Shown piece by piece: positions 47,971 to 61,254 of a stretch of DNA of 64,000 nt (position 1 is its first letter; each line of letters begins with the position of its first letter). Under the pieces are notes generated by a model. The model was given only the letters and a program-made list of their open reading frames with translations. It did no database searches and was not told the DNA's origin. A program made the position numbers and the translations under genes. This DNA is from UBA285 sp049970695 (GTDB lineage Archaea; Thermoproteota; Thermoprotei_A; Sulfolobales; Desulfurococcaceae): assembly GCA_049970695.1 (NCBI GenBank), contig JBMFML010000002.1, forward strand, positions 1 to 64,000, read 5' to 3'.

Positions 47971-48372
47971 CTAGAGCCTTCTACCCCTCCTGCCGCCAGG
48001 TCTTCTCGTGGTGTCGTGTGGTATTGGCGTCACATCTTCTATTCTCCCAATTATAAAGCCCGATCTCGCGAGGGCTCTAATGGCGGCCTGAGCCCCGGGT
48101 CCTGGCGTTTTTGGCCCATGACCCCCGGGGGCTCTTACTTTAATGTGTAGGGCAGTAATGCCTTTTTCCATGGCTTCTATTGAGGCTTTAGATGCAGCCA
48201 GCATGGCTGCATAGGGGCTTGGCTTCTCGCGGTCGGCCTTGACGACTCTACCCCCACTCCAAATGCTCACGGTTTCCGCGCCTGAGAGGTCTGTTATGTG
48301 TATTATCGTGTTGTTAGAACTACTATAGATGTGCGCTACTCCCCACTTGAGCTCTCTAAGCGAAAATGCCAC
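47971..48372 (-). CDS. rps11: 30S ribosomal protein uS11
   Basis: 133 aa. GVAHIYSSSNNTIIHITDLSGAET, ALHIKVRAPGGHGPKTPGPGAQAAIRAL and C-terminal DVTPIPHDTTRRPGGRRGRRL are diagnostic. Confidence 0.97.
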   Translation of the reverse strand: MAFSLRELKWGVAHIYSSSNNTIIHITDLSGAETVSIWSGGRVVKADREKPSPYAAMLAASKASIEAMEKGITALHIKVRAPGGHGPKTPGPGAQAAIRALARSGFIIGRIEDVTPIPHDTTRRPGGRRGRRL

Positions 48373-48386
48373 TCGGTATCACCTCG

Positions 48387-48902
48387 TTAAGCGCCACTTT
48401 GAGACTCTTGTAAGGCCTTGACCCGTGTGCTCTTGTAGTAGTAGTTGATGAGCGGTTCCTCGTCTATGGAGACTAGGTAGCCAGGAGACCTAATTCTCCT
48501 GCCACCAATTGCTATGTGGCCATGCACGATGAGCTGTCTTGCTTCGTAAATAGATTTAGCAAGCCCCTTTCTGTAGACTATTGTTTGAAGCCTCCTCTCA
48601 AGCAAGTCTTCAACGCGCAGATTCAGAACATCATCGAGCTTAGCGCCTTCCTTGAGCAATCCGAGTTTAACGAGCCTACTTATCAGCGCCCTCTCTCCAG
48701 CCTCTCTAACCTCGGGCGGTGCTGCGAGAAGGGACCTTGCCCTATGCCTAAAGCGCCTAACTATGGATAAGGCCTTCCAAAGCTCTCTCTTGTTTCTCAA
48801 ACCGTAAAGCCCGAGAAGCCGCGACTCTTCTACCAGCCTATCTTTGCGCCAGGGATGCCTCGGCCCTTCCCAGGTTCTTCTAGACTTCTTAGGGTCACCC
48901 AT
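48387..48902 (-). CDS. rps4: 30S ribosomal protein uS4
   Basis: 171 aa. GDPKKSRRTWEGPRHPWRKDRL at the N-terminus and the S4 domain LDDVLNLRVEDLLERRLQTIVYRKGLA with ARQLIVHGHIAIGGRRI. Archaeal length. In the uS13-uS4-uS11 order. Confidence 0.97.
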   Translation of the reverse strand: MGDPKKSRRTWEGPRHPWRKDRLVEESRLLGLYGLRNKRELWKALSIVRRFRHRARSLLAAPPEVREAGERALISRLVKLGLLKEGAKLDDVLNLRVEDLLERRLQTIVYRKGLAKSIYEARQLIVHGHIAIGGRRIRSPGYLVSIDEEPLINYYYKSTRVKALQESQSGA

Positions 48903-48916
48903 GCTCGGTCAACCCT

Positions 48917-49390
48917 CTACTTCCCAGAGCCGCTTGCTGGCGCCGTCTTCTTCTTCCTAACACCAACTGTAACTCCAACTCTACCTGTAGTTCTAGTCCT
49001 CTGGCCTCTTACCTTAAGACCGAGTGCATGCCTTATGCCATGCCAGCTCTTAATCCTCTTTAGGCGCTCGATGTCCTCTCTCACGTAGTAAATTAGCTGG
49101 GCACCATAGAGATGCATGTCTAAGCCCGTTGCGTAGTCTTTTCTGCGGTTATACATCCACGCGGGAATGCCATATTCATGTGGGTTTTTGACAACGCGCT
49201 CAATTACCTTAATTTCCTCGTCTGTTAAGAAGCCAATTTTCATTTGTGGATCTAAGTTAAGGGCTCTGCACACGGCTAGTGCGAAATTGTAGCCTACGCC
49301 CTTAACTGACGCTAAGCCGTAAATCAGTGGAAGCTCTCCGTCCACGTCCGTATCAAGCACTCTTACTATTCCTCTGAACACTCTCGACAT
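48917..49390 (-). CDS. rps13: 30S ribosomal protein uS13
   Basis: About 157 aa. RGIVRVLDTDVDGELPLIYGLASVKGVGYNFALAVCRAL and C-terminal HGIRHALGLKVRGQRTRTTGR are diagnostic. ATG 49390 is chosen because GGTG lies 6 bp upstream and the conserved protein starts there; a longer frame to 49456 has a poor N-terminus. Head of the operon, preceded by CTTTTAAT TATA-like boxes near 49440-49475. Confidence 0.96.
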   Translation of the reverse strand: MSRVFRGIVRVLDTDVDGELPLIYGLASVKGVGYNFALAVCRALNLDPQMKIGFLTDEEIKVIERVVKNPHEYGIPAWMYNRRKDYATGLDMHLYGAQLIYYVREDIERLKRIKSWHGIRHALGLKVRGQRTRTTGRVGVTVGVRKKKTAPASGSGK

Positions 49391-49546
49391 TTCATGCACC
49401 ACGTAGCAAGCAGTTTTGTGATACAGCCTACAACCTGGACAAATTAAAAGACACAAAGTTGCTTTTAAAGGCTTAGCAATTACGCGCCCTCAGAGTAGAT
49501 GTGAACTCTCATACTGTTCAAAGAGTAGTGCGCTTAGAAAGCAGAG

Positions 49547-49632
49547 CGCCGGGGGCGGGATTCGAACCCGCGCGGGGGTCACCCCCCACTGGCTCTCCAG
49601 GCCAGCCCCTTGGGCCGCTCGGGCACCCCGGC
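49547..49632 (-). tRNA. tRNA-Ser (GGA)
   Basis: 86 nt, class II. Acceptor GCCGGGG/CCCCGGC, D arm CCCGAGCGGCCCAAGGGG, anticodon loop CTGGAGA (anticodon GGA) on stem CTGGC/GCCAG, long variable arm (TGGGGGGTGACCCCCGC), T arm GCGGG-TTCGAAT-CCCGC, discriminator G. No intron, no encoded CCA. Confidence 0.95.
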
Positions 49633-49660
49633 TTCAAAAATAGTTTTAGTTGCAATTAGG

Positions 49661-49670
49661 AATTTAAGCT
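49661..49670 (-). promoter_or_regulatory. TATA box of tRNA-Ser
   Basis: Minus strand AGCTTAAATT, 29-38 bp upstream of the tRNA 5' end. Confidence 0.65.
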
Positions 49671-49683
49671 TAGTTCCTGTTTT

Positions 49684-50028
49684 TCAGAGCTCCATTTCTA
49701 TCCATAGTTCTGGCGGCACTCTCAGCCTAATTAGCTGCTTCATTACTCTCTCGTCTTCGGCTATGTAGAGAAGTCTCTTGTGGATTCTCATTTCCCATTT
49801 TTCGTACTTCTTCTTGCCTTCGCCATGTGGGAGTTTTAGTGTTCTGATTGTAAGCCTCTTAGTTGGCAGTGGTATTGGACCGCTGACCTTAACTCCGCTC
49901 TTCTTTGCAATATCCACTATTTTAGATATGAAGTCTTCTAAGACTCGTACATTAGTGCTCCACATTTTGATCTTAACCATTCTCATAGCAGACATGGTGT
50001 GCACCGCGTTGGGCAGTTCCATAAGCAC
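49684..50028 (-). CDS. rps10: 30S ribosomal protein uS10
   Basis: 114 aa. KIKMWSTNVRVLEDFISKIVDIAKKSGVKVSGPIPLPTKRLTI and RIHKRLLYIAEDERVMKQLI are diagnostic. Several in-frame Met codons (residues 3, 12, 15 and 17) precede the core; the TATA box predicts a transcript starting close to the GTG at 50028, so the first start may be used leaderlessly. Next to EF-1A as is usual. Confidence 0.95.
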   Translation of the reverse strand: MLMELPNAVHTMSAMRMVKIKMWSTNVRVLEDFISKIVDIAKKSGVKVSGPIPLPTKRLTIRTLKLPHGEGKKKYEKWEMRIHKRLLYIAEDERVMKQLIRLRVPPELWIEMEL

Positions 50029-50046
50029 AGACTTGTTGTTGCTAAA

Positions 50047-50060
50047 CGCTATAAAAAGCT
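50047..50060 (-). promoter_or_regulatory. TATA box of uS10
   Basis: Minus strand AGCTTTTTATAGCG, about 20-32 bp upstream of the GTG start. Confidence 0.6.
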
Positions 50061-50097
50061 CTTTACTTTACTGCGCTTCAGGGATTATCGCGCTCTC

Positions 50098-51414
50098 CTA
50101 CTTCTTTATTGTTACTTGGGCTGGCTTCACGTCGAGTACTTGGCCTATGCCAACGGTCTTGCCCATATCTCTCATTGCAAATCTTCCAAGTCCTGGGAAC
50201 TCCGCGTACTTTTCGACTACTAGTGGCTTAATGGGCTTGAACTTGACTATTGCAATATCGCCTTGCTTAATGAACTGCGGGTTCTTTTCGAGCTCCTTAC
50301 CCGTTCTCGGGTCTATCTTCGCAACTATTTCTGTAATTCTGCAAGCAACGCTTGCTGTGTGTATGTGTATTACAGGAGTGTAGCCTACTGCTATGGCGGT
50401 TGGGTGCCAAACGATCATCACTCTCGCTGTAAACTCGTCTGCTACTGTTGGCGGGTTCGTTGGGTGCCCAACAACGTCTCCTCGTCTAACGTCCTTTTTC
50501 TCGACGCCCTTGAGGTTGAATCCGATGTTGTCTCCAGGCTCGGCCTTTTCTATCCTCACGTGGTGTGTCTCAATAGACTTTACTTCAGCGGATAGCGCAG
50601 GTGGCATTATTACTACCCTATCGCCCGTCTTTAAGACACCGGTTTCTACTCTTCCCACAGCAACAGTACCCACTCCAGATATCAAGTAAACATCCTGTAC
50701 TGGTATTCTCAAAGGCTTGTCAATAGGCTTTGGAGGCATTTGCAGCATGTCTAGTGCTTCGACAAGAACGGGCCCGGTGTACCACGGCATATTAGGCGAT
50801 CTCTCAATCAGGTTTTCGCCTGTCCACGCAGATATTGGTATGAAGGGTATTTTGCTTGGATCGTAGCCAATGCTCTTAAGGAACTTAGAGAGTATTTCAA
50901 CTATCTCCTTATACCTCTTTTCACTATATGGAGGCTCAGTGGCATCCATCTTGTTTACTGCTACAATTAGCTGGTTTATACCCATGGTCCTAGCTAATAT
51001 TGCGTGCTCTCTTGTTTGACCCTCAGCACTCATGCCAGCCTCGAACTCGCCTTTTCTGGCACTGACGACAAGTATTGCAGCGTCTGCCTGGCTGGCACCG
51101 GTAATCATGTTCTTGACAAAGTCTCTGTGCCCTGGTGCATCAATTATTGTGAAGAAGTACTTCTTTGTTTCGAACTTCATGTATGAAAGCGCTATTGTCA
51201 GGCCACGCTCTCTTTCTTCCTTTAGCCTATCGAGTAGCCACGCGTACTTAAAGCTCTCTTTACCCATTTTCTTTGCAAGCTCTTCAAGGTCTCTTAGCGT
51301 TTTTTCATCGAAATACCCTAGACGATACAGCAGATGCCCTGTCATAGTGCTCTTGCCGTGGTCTACGTGCCCTATTATTATTAGGTTCAAGTGCGGTTTC
51401 TGTGGCGCGCTCAT
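50098..51414 (-). CDS. tuf: Translation elongation factor EF-1 alpha (EF-1A)
   Basis: About 438 aa. LIIIGHVDHGKSTMTGHLLY (G1), DAPGHRDFVKNMITGASQAD (G3), NKMD near G4, and the barrel domains II and III. It delivers aminoacyl-tRNA to the ribosome. ATG 51414 is chosen: GGTGA lies 7 bp upstream and the conserved protein starts there; 11 further codons upstream are unlikely. TATA box at 51458-51469. Confidence 0.97.
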   Translation of the reverse strand: MSAPQKPHLNLIIIGHVDHGKSTMTGHLLYRLGYFDEKTLRDLEELAKKMGKESFKYAWLLDRLKEERERGLTIALSYMKFETKKYFFTIIDAPGHRDFVKNMITGASQADAAILVVSARKGEFEAGMSAEGQTREHAILARTMGINQLIVAVNKMDATEPPYSEKRYKEIVEILSKFLKSIGYDPSKIPFIPISAWTGENLIERSPNMPWYTGPVLVEALDMLQMPPKPIDKPLRIPVQDVYLISGVGTVAVGRVETGVLKTGDRVVIMPPALSAEVKSIETHHVRIEKAEPGDNIGFNLKGVEKKDVRRGDVVGHPTNPPTVADEFTARVMIVWHPTAIAVGYTPVIHIHTASVACRITEIVAKIDPRTGKELEKNPQFIKQGDIAIVKFKPIKPLVVEKYAEFPGLGRFAMRDMGKTVGIGQVLDVKPAQVTIKK

Positions 51415-51457
51415 GACTACTATCACCAAGTCCGGTATCTCACTCATACCCTGTATT

Positions 51458-51469
51458 GGCTTATAAAGC
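51458..51469 (-). promoter_or_regulatory. TATA box of EF-1A
   Basis: Minus strand GCTTTATAAGCC, 44-55 bp upstream of the ATG at 51414. Confidence 0.7.
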
Positions 51470-51557
51470 TTATAGTATCCTTAAAAAGCATTCAAGAGCC
51501 TTAGATGGCAAGTTTAGGCTTTAGAGTAGGCGAGGTTTAAGACGAAAAGAAAAATGA

Positions 51558-52151
51558 CTACCTGCTGCTTAATGCTATTCTCTCTATTTCCTCTTTCTTT
51601 TGTATTGCGTAGCTTTTTGGATCATTGCTGGCAGCGAGAATTATTTCATCAGCGAGGGCTTCTTCTATTGGTAGTGGATTGTTGAATGCCTTGAGACGCG
51701 CACCTTCAGCTATGTGCTTTAGGGCCGTATCGACGCGTCTCTGAGGTGAGACATCTACTGATACGTGGTATGTTATACCACCATACATTATTCTAGTAGT
51801 GTCTTCACGAGGCGCAGCGTTCTCAATCGCTCTAATGAGCACTTGTATGGGATTTTCGCCTGTTTTTAAATATATTATGTCGAAGGCTTTCTTCACGATG
51901 TTGTAAGCCAAGTGCTTTTTACCAGTATTTCTACCTGGATACATGAGCTTGTTTATCAGCCTCTCGACAATGGGTACTTTGGATTTTCCAAACTTTCTGT
52001 GCTCGTGCCTGCCTCCTGTGTGAGGCAACCGCACTGGCTTTAAGCATATGTACCTCTTGAGACTTGGGTCTCTAACTTCAATAAAGTCATAGCTCCACTT
52101 ACCAAAGAGCTTGGGCTCGCTTATTTCAAGCTCTACTACCTGCCCGCTCAC
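51558..52151 (-). CDS. rps7: 30S ribosomal protein uS7
   Basis: 197 aa. SKVPIVERLINKLMYPGRNTGKKHLAYNIVKKAFDII, ENAAPREDTTRI and RRVDTALKHIAEGARLKAFN are diagnostic. Archaeal length. Confidence 0.96.
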   Translation of the reverse strand: MSGQVVELEISEPKLFGKWSYDFIEVRDPSLKRYICLKPVRLPHTGGRHEHRKFGKSKVPIVERLINKLMYPGRNTGKKHLAYNIVKKAFDIIYLKTGENPIQVLIRAIENAAPREDTTRIMYGGITYHVSVDVSPQRRVDTALKHIAEGARLKAFNNPLPIEEALADEIILAASNDPKSYAIQKKEEIERIALSSR

Positions 52152-52163
52152 GAAATCACCAAG

Positions 52164-52634
52164 CTACCTCACTGGTTTTTGCTTCTTACCCAGCCAAAGA
52201 GCCTTTAGAGACACGCCATTGACCATGACTACCCTGTACTTGACACCTGGAATGTCGCCCATGGAGCCTCCGAGAGTGCCGCCAATGCCCTCTATAATTA
52301 CTTCGTCGTGCTCGTCTATGTAGTTTATGCCGCCATCGTAGGGCACGAAGGCAGTCACGACTTTTCCATTTTTAACAAGCTGAACCCTCACGCACTTCCT
52401 CATAGCAGAGTTTGGTTTACGTGACTCTACTCCAACTTTTTCGAGTACAATGCCCCGTGCCATTGGGGCTCCTTCGAGGGGGTCTTTTATCAGTCCCTGC
52501 TTTCTCAGTACGCGGTTTCTGTACTCGCGCTGGTACCACCTAAACTTCTTCCTCTTTTCGATTAGCTTACGTGCTGCGTACATTCCATTCGGAGACTTCT
52601 TTCCTGGCACCGATAAGCACCCCACATACTTCAT
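52164..52634 (-). CDS. rps12: 30S ribosomal protein uS12
   Basis: 156 aa. LEGAPMARGIVLEKVGVESRKPNSAMRKCVRVQLVKNGK with the decoding-centre PNSA loop, and the archaeal N-terminal GKKSPNGMYAARKLIEKRKK. The first nine residues may be an extension; ATG at 52634 has no better rival nearby. Between NusA and uS7 as in most archaea. Confidence 0.96.
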   Translation of the reverse strand: MKYVGCLSVPGKKSPNGMYAARKLIEKRKKFRWYQREYRNRVLRKQGLIKDPLEGAPMARGIVLEKVGVESRKPNSAMRKCVRVQLVKNGKVVTAFVPYDGGINYIDEHDEVIIEGIGGTLGGSMGDIPGVKYRVVMVNGVSLKALWLGKKQKPVR

Positions 52635-52647
52635 TTAAACGAGCTTT

Positions 52648-53088
52648 TTAAGCTATTATGATGGAGTCTATGCCAAAGTGCCTCTTTAAAACAAGTCTTG
52701 CCCTCTGGACATTTCTTCCGTTTTTGCCAATAGCTATTGCCTTGTCGGCAGGGTTGACGGCTACATAAACTACTTTAACGCCATTAGGTCTCTCAACAAC
52801 TCTCACATCTGTGACTCTCGCAGGGGCTAAGGCGTACTTAACTTGCTCTTCGAGCTTATCGCTATAGCCCACTACTTCGATAGTCTTGCCAAGTATTTTA
52901 CTCAGCTTTTGAACAAAGAAGCCCCGTGAACCTATGGCCTTTCCCACCTCGTCGGGGTTTACTAGAAATATCACGCGGTTGTTTTCATTATCAATTATGC
53001 AGTCTCTCACAGTAACGCCTGTTATTTCACTGAATAAAGCCATATACCTGAACTCTTCGGCAGTTATTTTAACGCTGCTTTTACTCAC
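52648..53088 (-). CDS. nusA: Archaeal NusA-like transcription factor
   Basis: 146 aa with two KH domains: EVGKAIGSRGFFVQKLSKILGKTIEVV and AIAIGKNGRNVQRARLVLKRHFGID. The archaeal version lacks the N-terminal polymerase-binding and S1 domains of bacteria. Its role in termination is inferred. Overlaps eL30 by 8 bp. Confidence 0.94.
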   Translation of the reverse strand: MSKSSVKITAEEFRYMALFSEITGVTVRDCIIDNENNRVIFLVNPDEVGKAIGSRGFFVQKLSKILGKTIEVVGYSDKLEEQVKYALAPARVTDVRVVERPNGVKVVYVAVNPADKAIAIGKNGRNVQRARLVLKRHFGIDSIIIA

Positions 53089-53422
53089 TGGTCCCAGCCT
53101 CCCTGACTAGTTCGAGTATGTTGGATTGACCGGGCTCGATAATTGCAAGAGCAGCTACGCTGTGGGGGCGCCCAATAATAGCTCCAAGCTCCATGTTAGT
53201 GCCCTCAAAAATCACTACGGGTATTTTACTCAACTTAGCGTAGTACACTAGATCACGCTTTACTTCGGGCGGGGCATTAGCGGCCATAACTATTAGTTTC
53301 GCCTTTCCATGTAGTAGTAGTTTTGTAACTCTTCTAGTTCCATAAACCACTTGGCCCGTTCTTGCCGCTACTTGGAGGGCTTTAACGAGATCTGGTTTAA
53401 GCAAACTACTCACTGCCCTCAC
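53081..53422 (-). CDS. rpl30e: 50S ribosomal protein eL30 (L30e)
   Basis: 113 aa. VVYGTRRVTKLLLHGKAKLIVMAANAPPEVKRDLVYYAKLSKIPVVIFEG is the L7Ae/L30e fold of eL30. Overlaps rpo1C by 17 bp, the standard order. Confidence 0.95.
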   Translation of the reverse strand: MRAVSSLLKPDLVKALQVAARTGQVVYGTRRVTKLLLHGKAKLIVMAANAPPEVKRDLVYYAKLSKIPVVIFEGTNMELGAIIGRPHSVAALAIIEPGQSNILELVREAGTSE

Positions 53423-54622
53423 CTTCGTGCTCTTTACGCTTAACTGCAGGTGAAGTCATAAACAGCTGGACCATGCCAGTACCTACAGGCACTATCTGGC
53501 CTATTATAACGTTTTCTGTTACTCCCTGTAGCAAGTCTTCCTCGCCTGATGCGGCACCTTCTACGAGTTTTTGAACAGTTGTTTCGAAAGTAGCTCTTGC
53601 AAAAACGCTTGGCTTTTCACCCGCAATACCCATTCTGCCAACTTGTCTTATGTGGCCAGTCCACGTCATTGCATCAGCTAAGAGCATTATGTGGCGTATG
53701 TCGACGTCGAGGCCCTGGTCGTCTAAGGTGTTCTTGATTTCTCTTATAATAGCCATTCTAGCGGCTTCGATGCCCAGCACTTTCTCGATTTCGTGTATGT
53801 CATTTGTGTAGACCCTCCTCCAATCGACTCCCGGTAACCTCATGACCTCTTCGAGATTGCTTCCTTCAGCTATTATCACGTATTCGTCGCCTCTTCTTTG
53901 AATGATGGTCTTCTTTATCCCCTTTATGCCCTTTATCATAGTGTTAAGTATTTTTGTTCTAAGTTTCTCTATCTTCGCTGGGTCTAAGTAGTCGCTACTG
54001 AGAACTATTTTTATTTCGAGCGGGTTGTCAGGCGAAATAAGTACTTCACCTACGTCAGCGCCTCTGAGCGCTTCGGCGACCTGCTCTGTGGTTAGCCCCT
54101 TATCTGCCAGCATGCTTGGGTCTAGCACGACGGTCGCAGTGCCTTCTGCGTAGTCGATACTCAGCTCGCTTGCAACGTTCTCGACGTATGTAGCCTCTAT
54201 GGCTCTGGCGATTTCTCTCACTTTTTCGAGGTTTCTCTTGTACTCTTCTACCAAGTAAATCTCCATTATTGGCGTCTCTGGGCGCTTTTTGGCATCAACA
54301 ATTTCTATGAGCCTTGGTAATCCTAGAGTTACGTTATACTCCCTAACACCGGCATAGTGGAACACTCTGAGCGTCATTTGAGTTGAGGGCTCTCCTAGGC
54401 TCTGCGCAGTAATAGTGCCAACGGCTTCGCCTGGGTCTATTAAGGCACTGCAGTAGCTCTTGTAAACATCATCGACTATACGCTCAATCTCGTCAACCGT
54501 TAGCTTGTATTTTTCAATGGCTTTCTTGAGCTTTTGTTCTAGCTCGTTATACACGGATTGAGGTAGCCTGTCTTTAAACTTGCTAAGCACAACTAGTAGA
54601 TCTTCCTCAGTAGCAGCCCTGT

Positions 54623-54635
<13 letters not shown>
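53406..54635 (-). CDS. rpo1C: RNA polymerase subunit A'' (Rpo1C)
   Basis: 409 aa, the C-terminal piece of the largest subunit. AIDPGEAVGTITAQSLGEPSTQMTL-type core (ALIDPGEAVGTITAQSLGE) contains the trigger-loop and bridge-helix contacts, followed by the jaw region and the C-terminal GGTSFFK-like part DLLQGVTENVIIGQ. Overlaps rpo1N by 13 bp; the split is that found in archaea. Confidence 0.97.
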
Positions 54636-57276
<2,641 letters not shown>

Positions 57277-57280
<4 letters not shown>

Positions 57281-60200
57281 CTCGCGCTACTTAAGTCTTC
57301 GACATACAGCCGAGGCCTTATACCAAAGCTCATGAGCTCTTGTAGTAGCAACTTAAAGGCGTACGAGACTTCAACTACTCTAAACTCCGCCTTGTCTTTG
57401 TGTACTGGGCACACAAATACCCCCCTGTTTTTGTCGTAGTATCCCATAAGCCCGCACTCCGCGCACACGTATATTCTCGTCAAGTCGCTTCTCTCCCTCA
57501 TCGTCTCGCGGAGTAATATCGAGGCTCCGTGGCCCACGAGGCAGTCGACTTCCATTTCTCCCCATCTGAGGCCTCCTGCCCTAGACCTTCCTTGAGTTGG
57601 CTGTCGTGTGAGTATTTGAACAGGTCCTCTAGCTCTAGCGTGTATTTTGTCTGCAACCATGTGGTGCAGCTTTTGGTAGTAAACCACGCCGATAAATACC
57701 GGCGATTCTAGCTTCTCTCCAGTTCTACCATCGTACATGACTTCGTCGCCATCCGGCAAGTAGCCATGCTTCTTCAGTACTATCCTGAACTTGTCGAAGT
57801 CTTTTTCACCATAGAACCCTGTTGCATCTACAAACTCGCCCGTCAGCGCAGCAACCTTACCGGCTATAGACTCCAGTAGCTGACCTACAGTCATTCTACT
57901 TGGAAACGCGTGCGGATTTATTATGAGATCAGGTGTTATGCCCTCTTCGGTAAATGGCATGTCGTACTGAGGCACTAGTAGGCCTACTACGCCTTTCTGA
58001 CCGTGTCTAGATGCGAATTTGTCGCCTAGTTCCGGTATTCTCAGGTCTCTGACTCTGACTTTAATTAGCTTATTGCCCTCGTCGTCAGATGTTATGACTA
58101 CTACGTCTACAACGCCCTTCTCGCCATGTCTTACAGCGACGCTGGTGTCCTGCCTCGTTAGTCCTCCAACGCCATATTCCTGGGCGCTGAAGAACCTAGG
58201 CGGGCTTACTTTACCCACTAGTACTTGTCCTCCGTGGACTTCCGTCTCTGGTGCTACTATTCCATCATCCTCGAGCAGTTCGTATGCTTGGTGCCCTCTA
58301 TAGCCACGGACGCTTGCGGGGGGTATTGTTATCTCGTCTTGTATTCCACCAGGGTACTTGTATTCCACAGTTGAGTAAAGCCTGAAGAACGTAGATCTGG
58401 CAAGACCTCTATCAACACTGCTCTTGTTTAATATTACGGCATCTTCCATGTTGTAGCCTGTGTAGGTTAAGACGGCTACTACGAAGTTCTGTCCTGCAGG
58501 CCTCTCTTCGTATCCTATTGCTTTAATGGCTTTTGTCGTAACGAGGGGCTTTTGCGGGTAGTGGAGGAAGTGCCCGCGCGTATCAACTCTTCTTTGGAAG
58601 TTGGCACTGCTTAGTCCTAGAGCTTGCTTAGCCATGGCTGCTTCGTACATGTTTCTTGGGCTTTGGTTATGCTCCGGATAGGGTATTATCGAGGCGGTTA
58701 TGCCGAAGATTCCGGGAGGCCACAGCTCCAGGTGCGTATGCTCACTAGTTACTTGATCTGGCGTGAGAGCTATGTAGGCGTTCTCCTCTTCATCGGGGTC
58801 TAAGTACTCTATTACCCCCATTCTAACGAGGTCGTCGAACGTGAGTTTGCCTTCCTTAAGCATTTCTACGTGCTCTTTTGTTAGCTTTGGAACACCGTTT
58901 TCCACTACTATCAATGGCCTCCTAATGCGCCCTGCATCTGTGTTGACTACTACTTCGTGTATGTGCTTTACCTGTAAGTGTGCAACGTTTACCTCGTGGC
59001 TCAGCTTTCCCCTTCTCCTCAGCGTTCTAATGGTCTTAACTAACTGCTCTGGGTTCGGGTGGTAGCCTATTAGCTTTCCGTTTAGGAATACTCTAGCCCA
59101 GCTCGCGTACTCCTCTACAGACTCTCCTTTATCCAGCTTCTCGAGCACGGTATCTAGGAAGCCCTTTACTAGCTTGCCTTTTACTTTCTTTGCAACAATG
59201 GGCATTGTGCCTAGCTCGTAGAGCAGTTCTTCAACGTTCTTGTCGTCTATTCCAACGCTCACATTGACTAGTAGTGCGAGGTTTTTGACTAAGCCTATGT
59301 TTGCCCCTTCTGGGGTTTCAAAGGGGCATATCCTGCCCCACTGTGTTCCATGGAGCTCTCTTGCTTCGAAGTGTGGTTGTCCACGTGCAAGTGGCGACAC
59401 AACTCTTCTTAAGTGACTAAGCGTGCTGAGGTAGTTTGTGCGATCCAGCAGCTGGCTAACGCCGGTTCTTCCACCGGGCCAGTTACCTGTTGCCATGGCG
59501 TGCATAATTCTATCAGTAATCAAGGTGTGCTTAAGAGTTCGCTTTAGGTCTATTCTACCCGTCTTAGACAGCTGCTTTTCCGCGTCTTTTGCAACTTCTC
59601 TCGCGAAAGCCGTCAGAGAAGTTCTCAAGAGCGTCGCCAGTAGATCGCCTGCTAGCTTGAGCCTCTTATTTCTGTAGTGGTCCTTGTCATCTGGCTGCCT
59701 ATAGCCAAGCATTAGCTCTATGATTCTCGCGATCATCTGGCCTATAAACACAGCTTTGAGTATCCGGGTTTCTTTGCTGAAGTCCGTGCCTATGTGCGGC
59801 AGCAGGCGCTCGGCGAGGAACCTCTTTGCCGCGTTAATTCTGTCTTCACGAGGCCTTCCCGGGGCTAGCTTTGAGCCTATGAAATCGAGGGCTTCTTCGA
59901 CGATCTTCTTCTTGTGCTCTTCAATGTACTCCTTGATCTTGTCCTCGGGCGTGTTGGGCGGTATTTCGAGCTTTGGTAGGGCTTGTTCCGCTTGAAGTAT
60001 TGACGGAAGCAAGTAGTCATGGTATACTGGGTCCAGTCCAACAGCATAGAGTATTTCGCGAGTATCAAGCCCTAGCGCTATCATTAGTATAACGGCAGGT
60101 ATTTTGTGTCCTCTAATGTTTGCGTAGAATATACCGTCTTTCTTGCGGTCTATGATGAGTTGCGACCTACGCCCCTTTGTAGCGCTTATTACCTTTGCTG

Positions 60201-60768
60201 TGTGAGTTACGCCTGTTCCCTCCTGCCCGTAATCTACTAAAATAGTGTTGCTTGCCAAGTCTTCCTGAGCTACGAGCACTCTTTCGCTGCCATTTATAAT
60301 GAAGTACCCACCAGGGTCTTTCGGATCCTCGCCTAGTTGTACTAGTCTTTCAGGCGTTTCCTTGCTCAAGGGATCTATTTCAGATTTAAGCATTACAGGC
60401 AAGTACATTAACTTGGTGTCGACTTCCTCGGTAACGCCTTTGCAGTCTAGCCTTATAGTCACATTTACTGGAGCCATGTAAGTTAGGTTTCTAATTCTAC
60501 ACTCGAGGGGGGTCTTTTCTTGTGCTGTACCATCGATTTCTATCCAAATAGGCTTTCCTATTTTTGGCTTTTCTATGTAGAGTACGCAGTTTTCAGCTAT
60601 GGGTATTTCTCCAAATTCTTCAATAATCGATGGAAGCACTTCGTTGATAAATCTGTTGTAGCTATCTAGGTGCTGCCTGACAAGCCCCTTCTCTTTTAAG
60701 TACTTCTCGGCGACTATCCAGAGGTCTTCATGTGTAAGCTTACTTGGATTCGTCTTGGGCTCGCTCAA
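57277..60768 (-). CDS. rpo2: RNA polymerase subunit B (Rpo2), undivided
   Basis: 1163 aa in one chain, as in crenarchaea; methanogens and haloarchaea have it split. Seen: PETPEGANIGLVKNLAL (fork/active-site region FETPEGANIGL), GDKFASRHGQKGVVGLL (catalytic Lys region), GRSRAGGLRWGEMEVD, and the C-terminal zinc site CAECG..CPVHK. Length normal. Overlaps rpo5 by 4 bp. Confidence 0.97.
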
Positions 60769-61022
60769 GACCTCTTTGTCACCTCGACGACTACGTACCT
60801 GTAAGCAACAGATACACCCGCAGTAGGACTCTTCCTAATTATTTTTATTATATCTCCAGGCTTAGCCCCTATGGCCTTTACTACTGGGTCGTTAGCAGAT
60901 ATCCAGGGCAGTTGCCAGGGCTGAACACCGAGCTCTTTTAAGACTTTTAGTGCTTCTTCCGGTGGCAGGACTTCGTGCTTAGGCACAAGCTCGTGTTCCA
61001 GGATATTCACCTGCTTAGACAT
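60765..61022 (-). CDS. rpo5: RNA polymerase subunit Rpo5 (RpoH)
   Basis: 85 aa. LVPKHEVLPPEEALKVLKELGVQPWQLPWISANDPVVKAIGAKPGDIIKI is the RpoH/Rpb5 C-domain. Head of the large rpo operon with a TATA box at 61078-61088. Confidence 0.96.
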   Translation of the reverse strand: MSKQVNILEHELVPKHEVLPPEEALKVLKELGVQPWQLPWISANDPVVKAIGAKPGDIIKIIRKSPTAGVSVAYRYVVVEVTKRS

Positions 61023-61077
61023 AGTCCGGCAACAACCCCCTTAAGCACCACTACCCAGCATACTAAACAATTTAGTG

Positions 61078-61088
61078 GCTTTTAAAGG
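61078..61088 (-). promoter_or_regulatory. TATA box of the rpo operon
   Basis: Minus strand CCTTTAAAAGC, 56-66 bp upstream of rpo5; leaves a leader of about 30 nt. Confidence 0.65.
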
Positions 61089-61135
61089 GCATCTTAGACC
61101 CAACTCTGCTTGCGCCTAAGAGAGGAGAGGAGTGG

Positions 61136-61225
<90 letters not shown>

Positions 61226-61254
61226 GCACTCACTTCTAGCTAGTTAGCTTCTAG

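Noticed and set aside
49778..50383. 201-codon plus-strand frame spanning uS10 and EF-1A
   Set aside because: Antisense to two well conserved genes and crossing their promoter; no family match and no ribosome binding site.
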